From Lineus longissimus (taxonomy: Eukaryota; Nemertea; Pilidiophora; Heteronemertea; Lineidae): a stretch of DNA of 64,000 bases. Position 1 is the stretch's first letter. Each line of letters opens with the position of its first letter. The DNA lies in contig NC_088315.1 of the NCBI RefSeq assembly GCF_910592395.1, forward strand, positions 13,375,808 to 13,439,807, written 5' to 3'. Shown piece by piece: positions 22,246-32,409 of this stretch. The notes beneath the pieces were generated by a model, which was given only the letters and a program-made list of their open reading frames with translations, did no database searches and was not told the origin of the DNA. The position numbers were made by a program, and so were the translations under genes.

Positions 22246-22946
22246 CTAACTATCCACCTTATCTAATAGACATTCCAGCATGGTCAGTTACAGCCATTAC
22301 CAATGGAAAGGCCTTTTTTCTTCACTTTTCCACTTGGAATTTCCACCAGTTTTCAATGGTGTCCAAACACTGATGAAATGGTCCCTCAGTGTTCATTGAG
22401 CGTTAGGCCATGAATGACACTAATAGTTGACATAATCGGGTAATGCCAGGAAGTAGGTACTTGTTGCATAAATGAGTCGTATCTTACACTGAGGAGTTCA
22501 TTTCAATTAAATTACTTCTCAATAAGGGAAATGCTTTTATTGACTTCGGGGTCAACATAGCGAAAGAAGCATAGGCCTTCAAATGAAAGCTATTGTTAGG
22601 CAATTTCTGGATTAACCTCTTAAACATCGTTATTGAGGAAAATGAAAGGATCTAATTGTGTACTCATGGACTGAAAAGAAAACGGAAGACATGGGATATC
22701 TATCTTACAAAATTATGTTTCATGACCTTTTTGGTGAACTACAGGACTATCCAGGAGTAATACTTGTCCCCAAAATGTCCAGAATTTTCAATTCCTGCTA
22801 TACAGGGTGTTTAAAGAAATGAAATAAAACCAACAGTTGATTTTGTAATCCACAATGTTCAGAGTATCTGAAGTCTTATCAGATTCTTCGCAGTAAACTA
22901 CATTCCCAAAGTCACAGAACTCTTAATATCCATGGCCTCTTATGGC

Positions 22947-23849
22947 TTAGTATCTGGTCCAGCCTCCTCTTGCTTCGATAACTGCCTCCATACGCATTGG
23001 CATGGACTCCACAAGATTATTCCAGTATCCTTCATCCTGACAGAGGGCGTTCCAAGTGTCCTGAATCCTGGTCCAAAGTTCATCAGTATTTGCGACACCT
23101 TCATATTCAATACTCTTAACCATAGCAGCCCAGGCGTTTTCGATGGGGTTCATGTCACAACCTTTTGGTGGCCAGTCAATTACTTCGAAGGGTTGAGTAG
23201 CGAGGTAGCCCTGGATCATGCGAGCAGTATGCATGGGGGATCTGTCGTGCTGAAAGATGAATCCCTCTGGGATATGACGTTGCATATCAAGCAGGTGTGC
23301 CTCCAGTATCTCCCTGTACTGATGTTGATTGAATCGCCCATGTATCCGGTGCAGAGAAACATTGCCACGGTAATCCATCCAGCCCCAAAGGTTAACGCTG
23401 TATCGACCACTTCTTTGGCATTTCTTGATATTTTGGGAATTGTCCAGGCGCTGTTGCTTGTGACCTTCTGTTAAAACATCTTTTTTGGCAGCGGTTCGCC
23501 CAAATAATCCAGCATCTCTTAGACGGCGCTTTATCGTTGCTCGACTGACAAGTTGTCGGTGTTCCTGCACATCGACTTGGTGATGTTTTGGTAGAAGGAA
23601 TGGCTCACGGCGTGCTTCCCGAACTAAGCGACGATCCTGTCTCCGGTTTGTAACCCTTGGACGCCCAATCCTAGGCTTGCCATCAGTGTGTCCCTCTTCC
23701 AAATGACGGAGGATCCAATTTCCCACAGCACTCTTACTGCAGCCAACCTGATCAGCAATATTTCTATATGAAAACCCAAAGTGACGCAAGGCCAGGATTT
23801 GCTGTTTTTGAGCTTGGGTAAGCTCAACGTCATCTCTAACTTTCCCCAT
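22947..23849 (-). pseudogene. Tc1-like transposase with internal deletion
   Basis: From the ATG at 23849 (MGKVRDDVELTQAQKQQIL) the frame is open for 300 residues. It has a paired HTH DNA-binding part (FSYRNIADQVGCSKSAVGNWI, then GRPRVTNRRQDRRLVREARR with a GRPR AT-hook) and the DDE_3 core. The second catalytic Asp is in FQHDRSPMHTAR and the Glu in MNPIENAW, separated by 34 residues as expected for DD34E. The segment that should carry the first Asp, between HKQQRLDN and SVNLWGWMDYRG, is about 40 residues short, so the first catalytic residue is missing. The protein is therefore probably catalytically dead but could still bind the TIRs. An upstream in-frame extension to 23969 looks non-native. 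Confidence 0.88.
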
Positions 23850-24271
23850 CTCTAGTTCATTGACCACACATTTCTTATGCACTACATGTATTTCTATATT
23901 TAGAGTGGAATCCGTTCTTATTTTCATAGTTACACAATTAGACAAAGGGCCAATACCTAAGCAATTCATCTTATCTCCCTATTTGGTCATTGGAACTTCA
24001 TAACTGAAGATTATGATGATTAATTGTGTTCGGATGAAACTGACATCATGCGACAACCCACACACTTGTTATCCCATTCAAGTAGCTTTGTGAAGGCAGG
24101 CCTATTACACTTGGCTGCCAGTAGAATTAGAACAAGGGGCCGTATCATTGGGAATTTTTGTGTAATGCAGAACCTCAGCGCGAAAAGGCACCAAATAGGA
24201 GAAAAAAGCACAATATCATTAGAACGAGCAGTGATTTAGAGTTGCAAAGCTGTTTTTGTAACAAAATGAAT

Positions 24272-24487
24272 ATTATAGCGAAAAAAAGCAGAGAAAGTAT
24301 GTTAATAAAAAAAGTTGAAAAAATATGCCCTTGGAAATTGCATTGCATCATCATTATGTCATCACACCGGCCAGCAAAATTAGTTTCATCTTGTACCCGA
24401 AAAGTTTCTCCACGTATTGATAGTTGTCCCAGTGGTTTTTGAGAAAATTGAGAAAAACTGGTGTCCATAAACTTTTGAACATGATTG
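24272..24487 (-). repeat. Tc1 right long TIR
   Basis: Inverted counterpart of the left TIR at 22020, ending CATGATTG before the TA at 24488. Confidence 0.85.
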
Positions 24488-24685
24488 TACATAAGTATCA
24501 TCGTGTCTTCCTATTGTATCATCCCGGTGTATATGTCTACATTTTCATGCTGTAAGGTGGCCTAAAATCAGTTGAAATAAATTGAATTGAATTGTACCGA
24601 TAGACAAACCACAGGGGTGCCACTAAGTGAAGACACGTTTTGAAATTAAGAAATTAAGAAATTAAGTGTTCGCTGCAAAATATTT

Positions 24686-24990
24686 TAGCTCAGCTGACAA
24701 AGTCAGCGGAGCTTGTCCTATACCTATTTGATTGGTGTCTGTCCTTCCATCGTTTCATCCATCCATCTGTAGACAAAGTTGGGCAGTTGTAACCGTAGGA
24801 CCTAGGAACTTTAAATTTGGTTTGGGTGGTAAAACTAGACGACCTAAGCAGTTTACCAAAAATTCAGCGCGATTCGACTCAAATTCAGCCCACCAGGGGG
24901 AAAACGTGTAAAGTACAAAACGTTTTTTCGCCGCTTTATTCCAGCAAATAAAAGCTTGAAATAAAGTTGAAGAGGTCCGTATTATAAAGA
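24686..24990. repeat. dispersed hairpin-ended repeat, copy 1
   Basis: It begins with AGCTCAGCTGACAAAGTCAG and then CGGAGCT, an almost perfect hairpin. Diverged homology to the copy at 26775 continues for at least 230 bp (GTCCTTCCATC, AACCGTAGGACCTAGG, CAGCGCGATTCGAC). No coding capacity was seen. On the minus strand the hairpin is followed by CTAA, as at a Helitron 3' end, but this is only suggestive. Confidence 0.7.
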
Positions 24991-26770
24991 AGTTTTGATA
25001 TAAAATAGATTAGTTTCGATTTATATCACCAGTTTGCAGTAGTGAGCAAAATGTCGTTTGACCACGTTTTTTTCCCGATTTGAATTTCCCGCCCCGAAAT
25101 AAACATACATGTACACCCCTGCTAGAATTGGCCGCCATTATTGCCGAGTATGCCAACGTAATGTATAATGTACGGTGACTTTCTAACATGGAAGCTAGTG
25201 GCAGAGGATTTGGCGGGAGATCTTGTGTTGGAGAGTGTGCTTGCCCGCTGACCCGTATGATCACATGATAGAAAAATGGCGACTATTTTATTTCGACTGC
25301 ATCTATATTATAAGAGAGAAGACCGTTTCTTACGCACGCTCCTTTGAGACTCTGGGATCATGTACTGTACCAATGTCGGTACATATGTAATGGATTAGTA
25401 TCAATCTGGGTTCTTAGCACAAAAAAGCTGAAATATGTGGTGTGAATGGATGTTTTTGGAGGCATTTCATATGTGTGGGTGCTCCAATCTATTTTTAGAT
25501 GCAATGGGATTTCCTGCTGTAATGTCATCATCAAGGGATTTCCTGTGAGATTCCAAGAGGCTCTTTCTTCTCTGTTCTTGGAGGGCCTTTGGAAACCGGG
25601 GGAAATTCTGGTGTTTTATGGTAGCCTCAGAGTCGTGATTGCCTGTGGTTTTTCGTTTAGAAGATTATCACTATTAGTGTTAGAAGATGGTCGGAAGACA
25701 CTGAAATAACTGGGGTGAGTTTGGTTTTTTTTGGTACTAACCCGTTGTGTGCCCCAATCTATTTTTAACTCCTAACATCATCAACCAAGGGACATGGTTT
25801 GGGGTATGACACCATCAAGCAATGGACATGGTTGGGGGTATAAACTCTAGGCCTAAATGGCGGCTGTTTTTTTGCGTCTTGGCAATTTTGCAACAAATCT
25901 CGCCATTTTACGTTTGTTTTCTCCCTGTCTGGTCATTGGCCGTGACAACAATTATTTTGAAAGTCACATTATGACGTAGTATGAATTCCACTGCAGTTTC
26001 GTTACGCAGCAATGCTCATGTTTTTGGTTTGCAATCCTGTACTGTCTGTACACTCTAATAACACTGCGCTGTGAGTGGCTGTGCTGTAGGCTGTAAAAAA
26101 GACAAAAACGATAGCCTAGCCCTATATATGCTTGAGTATAACTCAACAGGCCATCGTGATTCATTTGATGGACACCCTATTTGATAGTACCTCATCATTA
26201 AGTCCACTAAATCCTGTTCTGTCACATGTCGTAGAAGATAGACAATTTTCAAAATGAAGCACACCACTCGGTCATCTTTAAGCCCAGCTCTCGGCTCACA
26301 TCATGTGAGCACGGTTGGCTGTTGAGTGTTATGGTTCAGTCTGTGAGACTAATTTAAAGAGGTTACACTTTTATTTTGAATTGGAAAACAGCCCACAGGA
26401 CTCCCACAAGACTGACTTTTTACTGAGTAATTGATTTTTTATTTATTTATTTATTTAATTGTACATAATAGTACATTCAACAGAGTGCAGTGCTGTATTG
26501 TGCAGTGAGAAAATAAATAGATGGAAGAACATTTTAAAACAAGTTAGAAACAGGCAGCGATTGCCACAACTAAATACCAGTGATACTCAATTGAACTTGT
26601 TTATACAGATATTATATTGGCCATCAACAAATTATAAGTGTGCCCTTCGAAGGTTAAGTCTCTTTCTGGATTTGCTTCCATAGATGCCTTGTTCAGGATA
26701 TCATCTGACAAATGCCTGATCAAGCACAGACTCTATCCGGTGGTGTACATTTCCCCGTCTATGTCACCCT
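24991..26770. other. non-coding stretch
   Basis: Tandem-like similarity (GGACATGGTTTGGGGTATGA and GGACATGGTTGGGGGTATAA) occurs near 25790 and 25822, and an (ATTT)n tract near 26443. Frames up to 88 codons have no recognisable motif. Confidence 0.3.
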
Positions 26771-26774
26771 TTTT

Positions 26775-27010
26775 TAGCTCAGCTGACAAAGTCAGCGAAG
26801 CTGACCATATTACCAAGGGAATGGTGCCCGTCCTTCCTTCCATCCGCGTCACTTTTGGGCATTTTATAACCGTAAGACCTAGGCACTTTGTTGACGCTGC
26901 TAAATTAGGAGTAGCCGAAGGGGAACTCAGAAACCAAATATCAGCGCGATCCTACCTACATTCGGCGAATGAGGTCATCGGGAAGTTTAAACTTCTTTCC
27001 TTTATACCTC
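26775..27010. repeat. dispersed hairpin-ended repeat, copy 2
   Basis: Same orientation as copy 1 at 24686: AGCTCAGCTGACAAAGTCAG, then GTCCTTCCTTCCATC, AACCGTAAGACCTAGGCACT and CAGCGCGATCC. The frame at 26638-27081 runs through this repeat and is not a gene. Confidence 0.7.
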
Positions 27011-27084
27011 GGTCCACAGAGGAAATTTTGTTTTCAAATTTGGCCGAATATTTTTTAATAATTTTTCATTTTGACATGTAATGG

Positions 27085-29330
27085 AATTAGTTTAGTTTTT
27101 ACCGCCAATTGGCGCTACAGGCACATTTGACTGATTTTTGACCATTCAAAAGCCCGGGTTATGACGTATAGTTGCGCAATTGTATTCTGCGCATTGAATT
27201 GGCCAAGGAACCAGGCTAGTTTCAGCATAGACTAACCACTGTGTGACCAGTCTAAAGATGGAAGATTGATTTTGCAACAAGTAACCAATTTTCTACTAAA
27301 AAGTAGTCAAGTAGGCGATATTATCACTAGTTCCTTTCAGTGGGTAGTCATAAGGTCTTAAGGGAATACTTTCAGAAATTAGTTCTTGAAAATTTCGCCA
27401 CAATTCTGTGAAAACGATATCGGAAGTGCACGCTCTGTTCGCGATGTATTTTGAAGTGGAGAATTCCCACAGTATGTGCAGTGAATCGGCATGATTCCGT
27501 TTGCATATTAGTTTTTAGTACTACGATTCTTACATGAGTAAAAAGTAGACATTCCAAGCAACACAATAATGTTACTCCCATAAAAGTTGATTCAAAATTG
27601 ACGGAGCTACGGCATTTTGTTCGGCAATTGGCAGCGCTGATAAAATACATTGCATGCTAATGCATGCCAAATGGCACACTTTAAAAAGCGCTCATTGGAC
27701 AACGTAGGGAATCACCAGAAATGACGTCATCGCTGGTCTAAATCTATATAATAATACTGGAAGGGGGACGAATAAACTCACACTTGCCGATGTTGTTTTG
27801 CCTCGAAATTCGGCATGGTTGTTTGGAATATACTCTCCTGATGCAACGTATAGTTCAAATCGCTAATCATACATGAAAAGTATTAAAATTTAAAGATTTT
27901 ATATAGATTTTTCCCGTCTCAGTCTTACTCCGACCGCCATGTTTTCGCAGCAAGTGTCAGTAAATTTTTAAAGATCGACCATTTTGCAACTTCTTTTTAA
28001 GCCCTCGATTCGACTATACGATTCGACATGCATTTTTAAACTTGCTTCCTCGGCACCATTTGTCAAAGTCAGCGGCCAATTTATTCTTGCATTTGTCAGG
28101 AAAACGCAAGAACTCACTTGCTAAAGCACTCATTTGCGATTTCGCTGGAAGTTTCTCTACGCGTTGCTAATGACGTCATCACAGAGAGAATCACACCGTT
28201 CGTGCGAATTTGCGAGATTGTCCAAGTTGAATTTGTCGACTGCATGTTGAGCAAGGCGAGTGCAATTTTGTCGTTCTAAAAAGGAAATTTCCCACAAATA
28301 ATGACTGCATGCCGGAATATCTGATCGACCCACCGCCACGCCGACAAGTTGAGTCGCGACGGCGCGGTGTAGGCCTAGCATACCGCCTGGCCCAATAGAT
28401 CGCGCGCCATACACCACCAATGCCAACGGCCAAGCACCAATCCATCAGCAATGATCAGCGTGTCATTGTCAACCAACGCCAGTCGCCCAGCAACTTACAT
28501 GTACAAAGGTTGCACTCATTTACGTTCGTATGTTCGTTCAGTGATATTGTCCGGAAATAGGTAGGCCTAGCCGAGGGTGGTGGTAGCCGGCTGGGTCCTA
28601 TCATGCAAAAGACAAAAGTCAATAAAGAAATAAATGCGTGTCCGGCAACGCCCCCACACCTGGCCTTTTGGGTGACTCCAGAAACTACCGGGCCGATTTC
28701 TTCAAAGTTTGGTTTTTATATTTCAGTAACCATGGTTACGATATAGGGGCCATTTTGCGTACTCTAATACATTAATTTGCTGTACATTACTTTGTATCAC
28801 CTATGCGTACACGGGGGGGGGGGGTATCTAACATTGTTTGGGAACGCTCAAAAATAGATTGACAAGTTTTTCTGTGTATCCCCCCCTATTGAAAAGTCGT
28901 GGTCTCTCTAGCTGCCTATTGTTTGGAAACACTGACACATGGGAAACAACCACAGATGTTACACCCGTATACCTGCTGACCTGTTGAACCCAGGTTAATG
29001 TTATTTTCAATCCACGATTGCAGGTCACCTGGTTTTCGAGATTTCGCGGGAAATGAAATTGTAAACAAACGCATGTGTGCAGTTCAAATGTAAACAAAAA
29101 TGTATTTTTGGTACTGTTGGTTGCTGGACTTGGGTTTTCCCGCAGTTAAGAGTTTGGGTCAAATTGCTGGTCTATTGTTTATGGGTGGTGTTTTAGTCAG
29201 AGGTAGCCCTTGATTATGAAGGGATTTTCAAATTAAGGTGACCATGGTATTTTTATGTGCTCACCACAGCTTTCAATACTTGATGTATCTGCAGAGGCGC
29301 GCTGAACCTGACATGGCCTTATCAAGGAGC
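27085..29330. other. non-coding stretch
   Basis: No convincing gene was seen. A G-run of about 12 occurs at 28811. The minus-strand frames at 28157-28451 have unremarkable composition and no motif. Confidence 0.3.
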
Positions 29331-29332
29331 TG

Positions 29333-29433
29333 CTCACGGTGCTGAACTTCTAGCTTGCCTGTCGACTACGTGCCTTGCCCGAGACATGTAGGAGGAGCAC
29401 GCATTTTAAAGTTATAGTATTGATAGTACAGTT
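29333..29433 (-). repeat. dispersed repeat shared with 41.3 kb
   Basis: The reverse complement of this stretch (ATACTATAACTTTAAAATGC, GTGCTCCTC, GGCAAGGCACGTAGTCGA) matches 41330-41396 closely. At 41397 the same family is interrupted by a CAAGGAGG element. Confidence 0.6.
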
Positions 29434-29732
29434 GGTTCGAGCCATTTGGAAGCCGGTATGTGAAGGCCTATCTGGGTTCTCTTTCTTCTCCGTATAAAAG
29501 GGGCATATTGCTGACTAAGGAACAAGGCATATTGACATTGCCTCATCATCTCTATCGGACCGATTGATATACTTTTATATGCACGCATACATCACGACAT
29601 TGCAGGGTCCGAATCTGTGGACAATTGGTTTGATTATTTTGTCTCTTTGATATTGCTCCTTTATTGCATTAGATTTTCATCGCAATTCGATCTATTCAAG
29701 ATATAGCCAATTTGAACCTGTCTCCGCCACGG

Positions 29733-29846
29733 ATAGATTGGTTCCCGATCGACTCACTAGGGATACGCAGTAGAGCACAATGCTGGTAAAAAATAGATTG
29801 GTTACCGATCGACTCTTTAGGGATACGCAGTAGAGCACAATGTCAT
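29733..29846. repeat. 60-bp tandem duplication
   Basis: Two units starting ATAGATTGGTTCCCGATCGA and ATAGATTGGTTACCGATCGA lie exactly 60 bp apart and share AGGGATACGCAGTAGAGCAC. Confidence 0.9.
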
Positions 29847-29849
29847 GAA

Positions 29850-31435
29850 AAACGACCCTTTGTATTGTAAATTCCAATCACCTGCAGGACAGGTCAATTT
29901 CTCTCAATGAAATTAATTTTGTTGACTCCTGTAATCTCTACCTTATAAAAAAAAAGACAGTGGTGTTGGGCAGAGACATGTATTCATCCACGACCGGAAG
30001 TGTGGCACGTCACATAGAGCTTATCAAAATGTCAAGTTGTGGTAAATACATGGCTGGGATAGACCAAAGTGGAATTAATTCTCAATCTGTGGTTGATTCT
30101 TAATCTACAGAGTCGGGCCATCACAGAAATATGCCTTTTGATAATATATTTAAGAAAATGTGGTCTCACTGGTCAGTTTAGAACTTTTACTTTGACAGGG
30201 CCATATCAATGCGCCAGTGACGTTTTGATGGATATGGTGTACGGAAATCTCTTTTTCTCAGGCAATCGGTATTGGAATGTTTTTAAACTTTATTATGCTA
30301 TTGGCAAAGGGTTCTTCTTGACACATATAACATTTTGTGCAGATTGGTTGGTCCAATGAGTACTTTTTTTACCAAAACTTATGCACAACAATGTACACGT
30401 AATGTACACATGTTTTAATAGAGGACTCTGGCCTGTTAGTCCCAAACTTGTCATTTCTATTTATTTTGACCTCTGTTAAATCAGGATACCTCTCAATTAC
30501 AGACAGCATTTTGTATCCTTGTGCTGTACAACCCAGCCAGGACATACTACAGTTGTCCATGGAGAAGTCACATCCTCTCTGACACTTCTTGTCTGTAAAG
30601 CTACCGATACCACATACTGAACTAGGGATATCTTTCATTGCCTCCTGTAATATTTACATACCATGGATGATTAGTTCAATCATATTTCATCAAGCTGGCA
30701 GCTCTGCATTGGAAATTTTAGTGGTATAACGTGTTCTCTTGACTTTCAAACAGTAGTATAAAGCCGATATTTACTACTTTACACCCTCAGTCATGTGTCA
30801 CGTATCATATTCGAGGCCTGATGGGCCGCAGCCTGGTGTAGGTACCGACGTTATGAAATGCCTGGTGTAGGAACCGCCAATCTCCTGACGCACACCATGT
30901 TGAGAATGCCTGGTACAAAATATATGGACATGTCCGAATTTACAAGCTAGATTAGAAATGCCACTACGTGTTTCGTTGTTTGAGCTCGTCCGAACTTTCC
31001 CTTAGTCATTCGTAGGATTTCGTCATTTCGTTCACTGGATTCGCATATCTTGATTCTTCGAACTCTTTGTGTTGTTTTAATTATTGGACTCATAACTTTA
31101 TAACCGGACTTGTATTTCATTCAGGACTTGCATATTCGGTAGGAGGAGTCGACTTCTATATGTTATCATCATATATCATTCATTATTATAATCTATTTAA
31201 TTTTGTGTTTCATTTCGTTAAATTTATATATTGTTATATAACTGTTCCGTGTCAGTAAGTGATCAACCCAATGCCTTAAACGTCCGCTTTTTCACAACGT
31301 ATAACAATATTCTCGTGCGGATGTTCTTCCTTGTTCGATCCATGAGTTAGTTCCCCAAGGCAGAAACTCCCAGGAGATCGGAAGTGGAGCCCGATAACAC
31401 TCGTTTTACTGCTTTCCATTCCCGGAGAGCGTTAT
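29850..31435. other. non-coding stretch
   Basis: A short string GCCTGGTGTAGG(T/A)ACCG occurs twice near 30830 and 30860. No gene was recognised. Confidence 0.3.
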
Positions 31436-31543
31436 CAAATATCTGCCGCAAGGCAACATATATCTGCCGCAAGGCATCAAATATCTGCCGAACGGCTTCA
31501 AATATCTGTTGAAAGGCATAAAATATCTGCCGCACCAATAAAG
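31436..31543. repeat. 21-bp minisatellite, ~5 copies
   Basis: Units beginning ATCTGCCGCAAGGCA recur at 31441, 31462, 31483, 31504 and 31525, exactly 21 bp apart. Because 21 is a multiple of three, a minus-strand frame with a seven-residue repeat stays open. It has no other sign of being a gene. Confidence 0.92.
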
Positions 31544-31972
31544 TTCATTTTGATAACCAACTCTTTATCTCCTTTCTTTCATATACAAAAAAGACCATCC
31601 CAAACATTTGGCTGCATCCACTTCATCCATGTCCAGACAACAGTCGGTTCATTTGACCATTGTAAAGCACCAGGCCCCACCTCACAAAATACACTGTAAT
31701 AATTATGTACCTTGTGTCCATGTGCATGTTATTAGTTCCACCTACGCTGCATGAAGACAAGGGCCCAGTTCCTGAAATAGCGCTAGACTTAGCGTGGCGC
31801 TACCCCTAGCACCAAGCTAGCCAGTGATAGCTGGCGTGGCGCTAGATAATGGTTCCAGCATCAGCGTTAGGCCCAGCGTTAGGTAGCGCTGGGCTTAGCA
31901 GGACTTGGCGCTGGTTGTTAGGGATTTTGATCATGTGACAGGAGGTAGGGTCCCCATCTTTGTGAATTCAAG

Positions 31973-32402
31973 ATGGCAGCCATGGAGGCAAAAAATGATA
32001 CCAAAAAAGTTAGATTGCCAAATTTTAGTCAAGCCGAGATGGTCACACTGACCCAATACGCAGTGGAAGAACTTTCAAACCTCAGGGCCAAGTTTGGGCC
32101 ACTCATCACCCATGAGATTAAGGTTTCACGATGGGAAGCCATAGCAAATGTCATCAGCTCTCTTGGAGTGGCCCAGAGAAGCTGGGAGAAAGTAAGAGAG
32201 AAGTGGAACAAGATGGTTTCTCAGGCGAAGACCTATAATTATGAGAGAAAGAAGCATGCAGGAGGCACTGGAGGGGGCCCTGCATTAAAGATCGACCCAA
32301 TTAAAGAGCGGATAGCAGAGGCTTTTAAAGATGATCCGAGTTTTCAAGGAATAACTGGAGGCACTGAAAGTGCCATGCCAGCACCCCCAGCAAAAAACCA
32401 GG
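31973..32402 (+). pseudogene. orphan first exon of a Harbinger Myb/SANT-like partner protein
   Basis: An ATG at 31973 opens a frame with a Myb/SANT-like domain: NFSQAEMVTLTQYAVEELSN, VSRWEAIANVISSLGVAQRS, WEKVREKWNKMVSQAKTY, then the AGGTGGGPAL linker and DPIKERIAEAFKDDPSFQG. This is the architecture of NAIF1/MSANTD-type proteins that partner Harbinger transposases. Coding sense ends at a good donor, CCAGG|GTAAGT (32403), in phase 1. No second exon or transposase was found in the next 3 kb. The GC-rich stretch upstream (31770-31930, with repeated TAGCGC/GCGCTA strings) may be the left end of the element. It is likely an internally deleted or truncated Harbinger of a third family. The exon itself is undamaged. 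Confidence 0.7.
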
Positions 32403-32409
32403 GTAAGTT

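Larger units (their letters stand above)
22020..24487 (-). mobile_element. Tc1-like transposon with ~220-bp TIRs
   Basis: The 2,468-bp element starts CAATCATGTTCAAAAGTTTA at 22020 and ends with the inverted copy at 24487. TA duplications sit at 22018-22019 and 24488-24489. The inverted repeats extend about 215-230 bp inward with some mismatches, the long IR layout known in many Tc1 elements. One transposase gene lies on the minus strand. Confidence 0.93.

Noticed and set aside
26638-27081. 147-codon plus-strand frame
   Set aside because: Runs through the dispersed hairpin-ended repeat. The homologous copy at 24686 is not open in the matching frame.
28157-28451. Two overlapping 86-89-codon minus-strand frames
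   Set aside because: No motif, no splice context, and different frames of the same GC-richer patch.
31347-31538. Frame with a seven-residue periodic repeat
   Set aside because: Produced by the 21-bp minisatellite, whose length is a multiple of three. No flanking coding signal.
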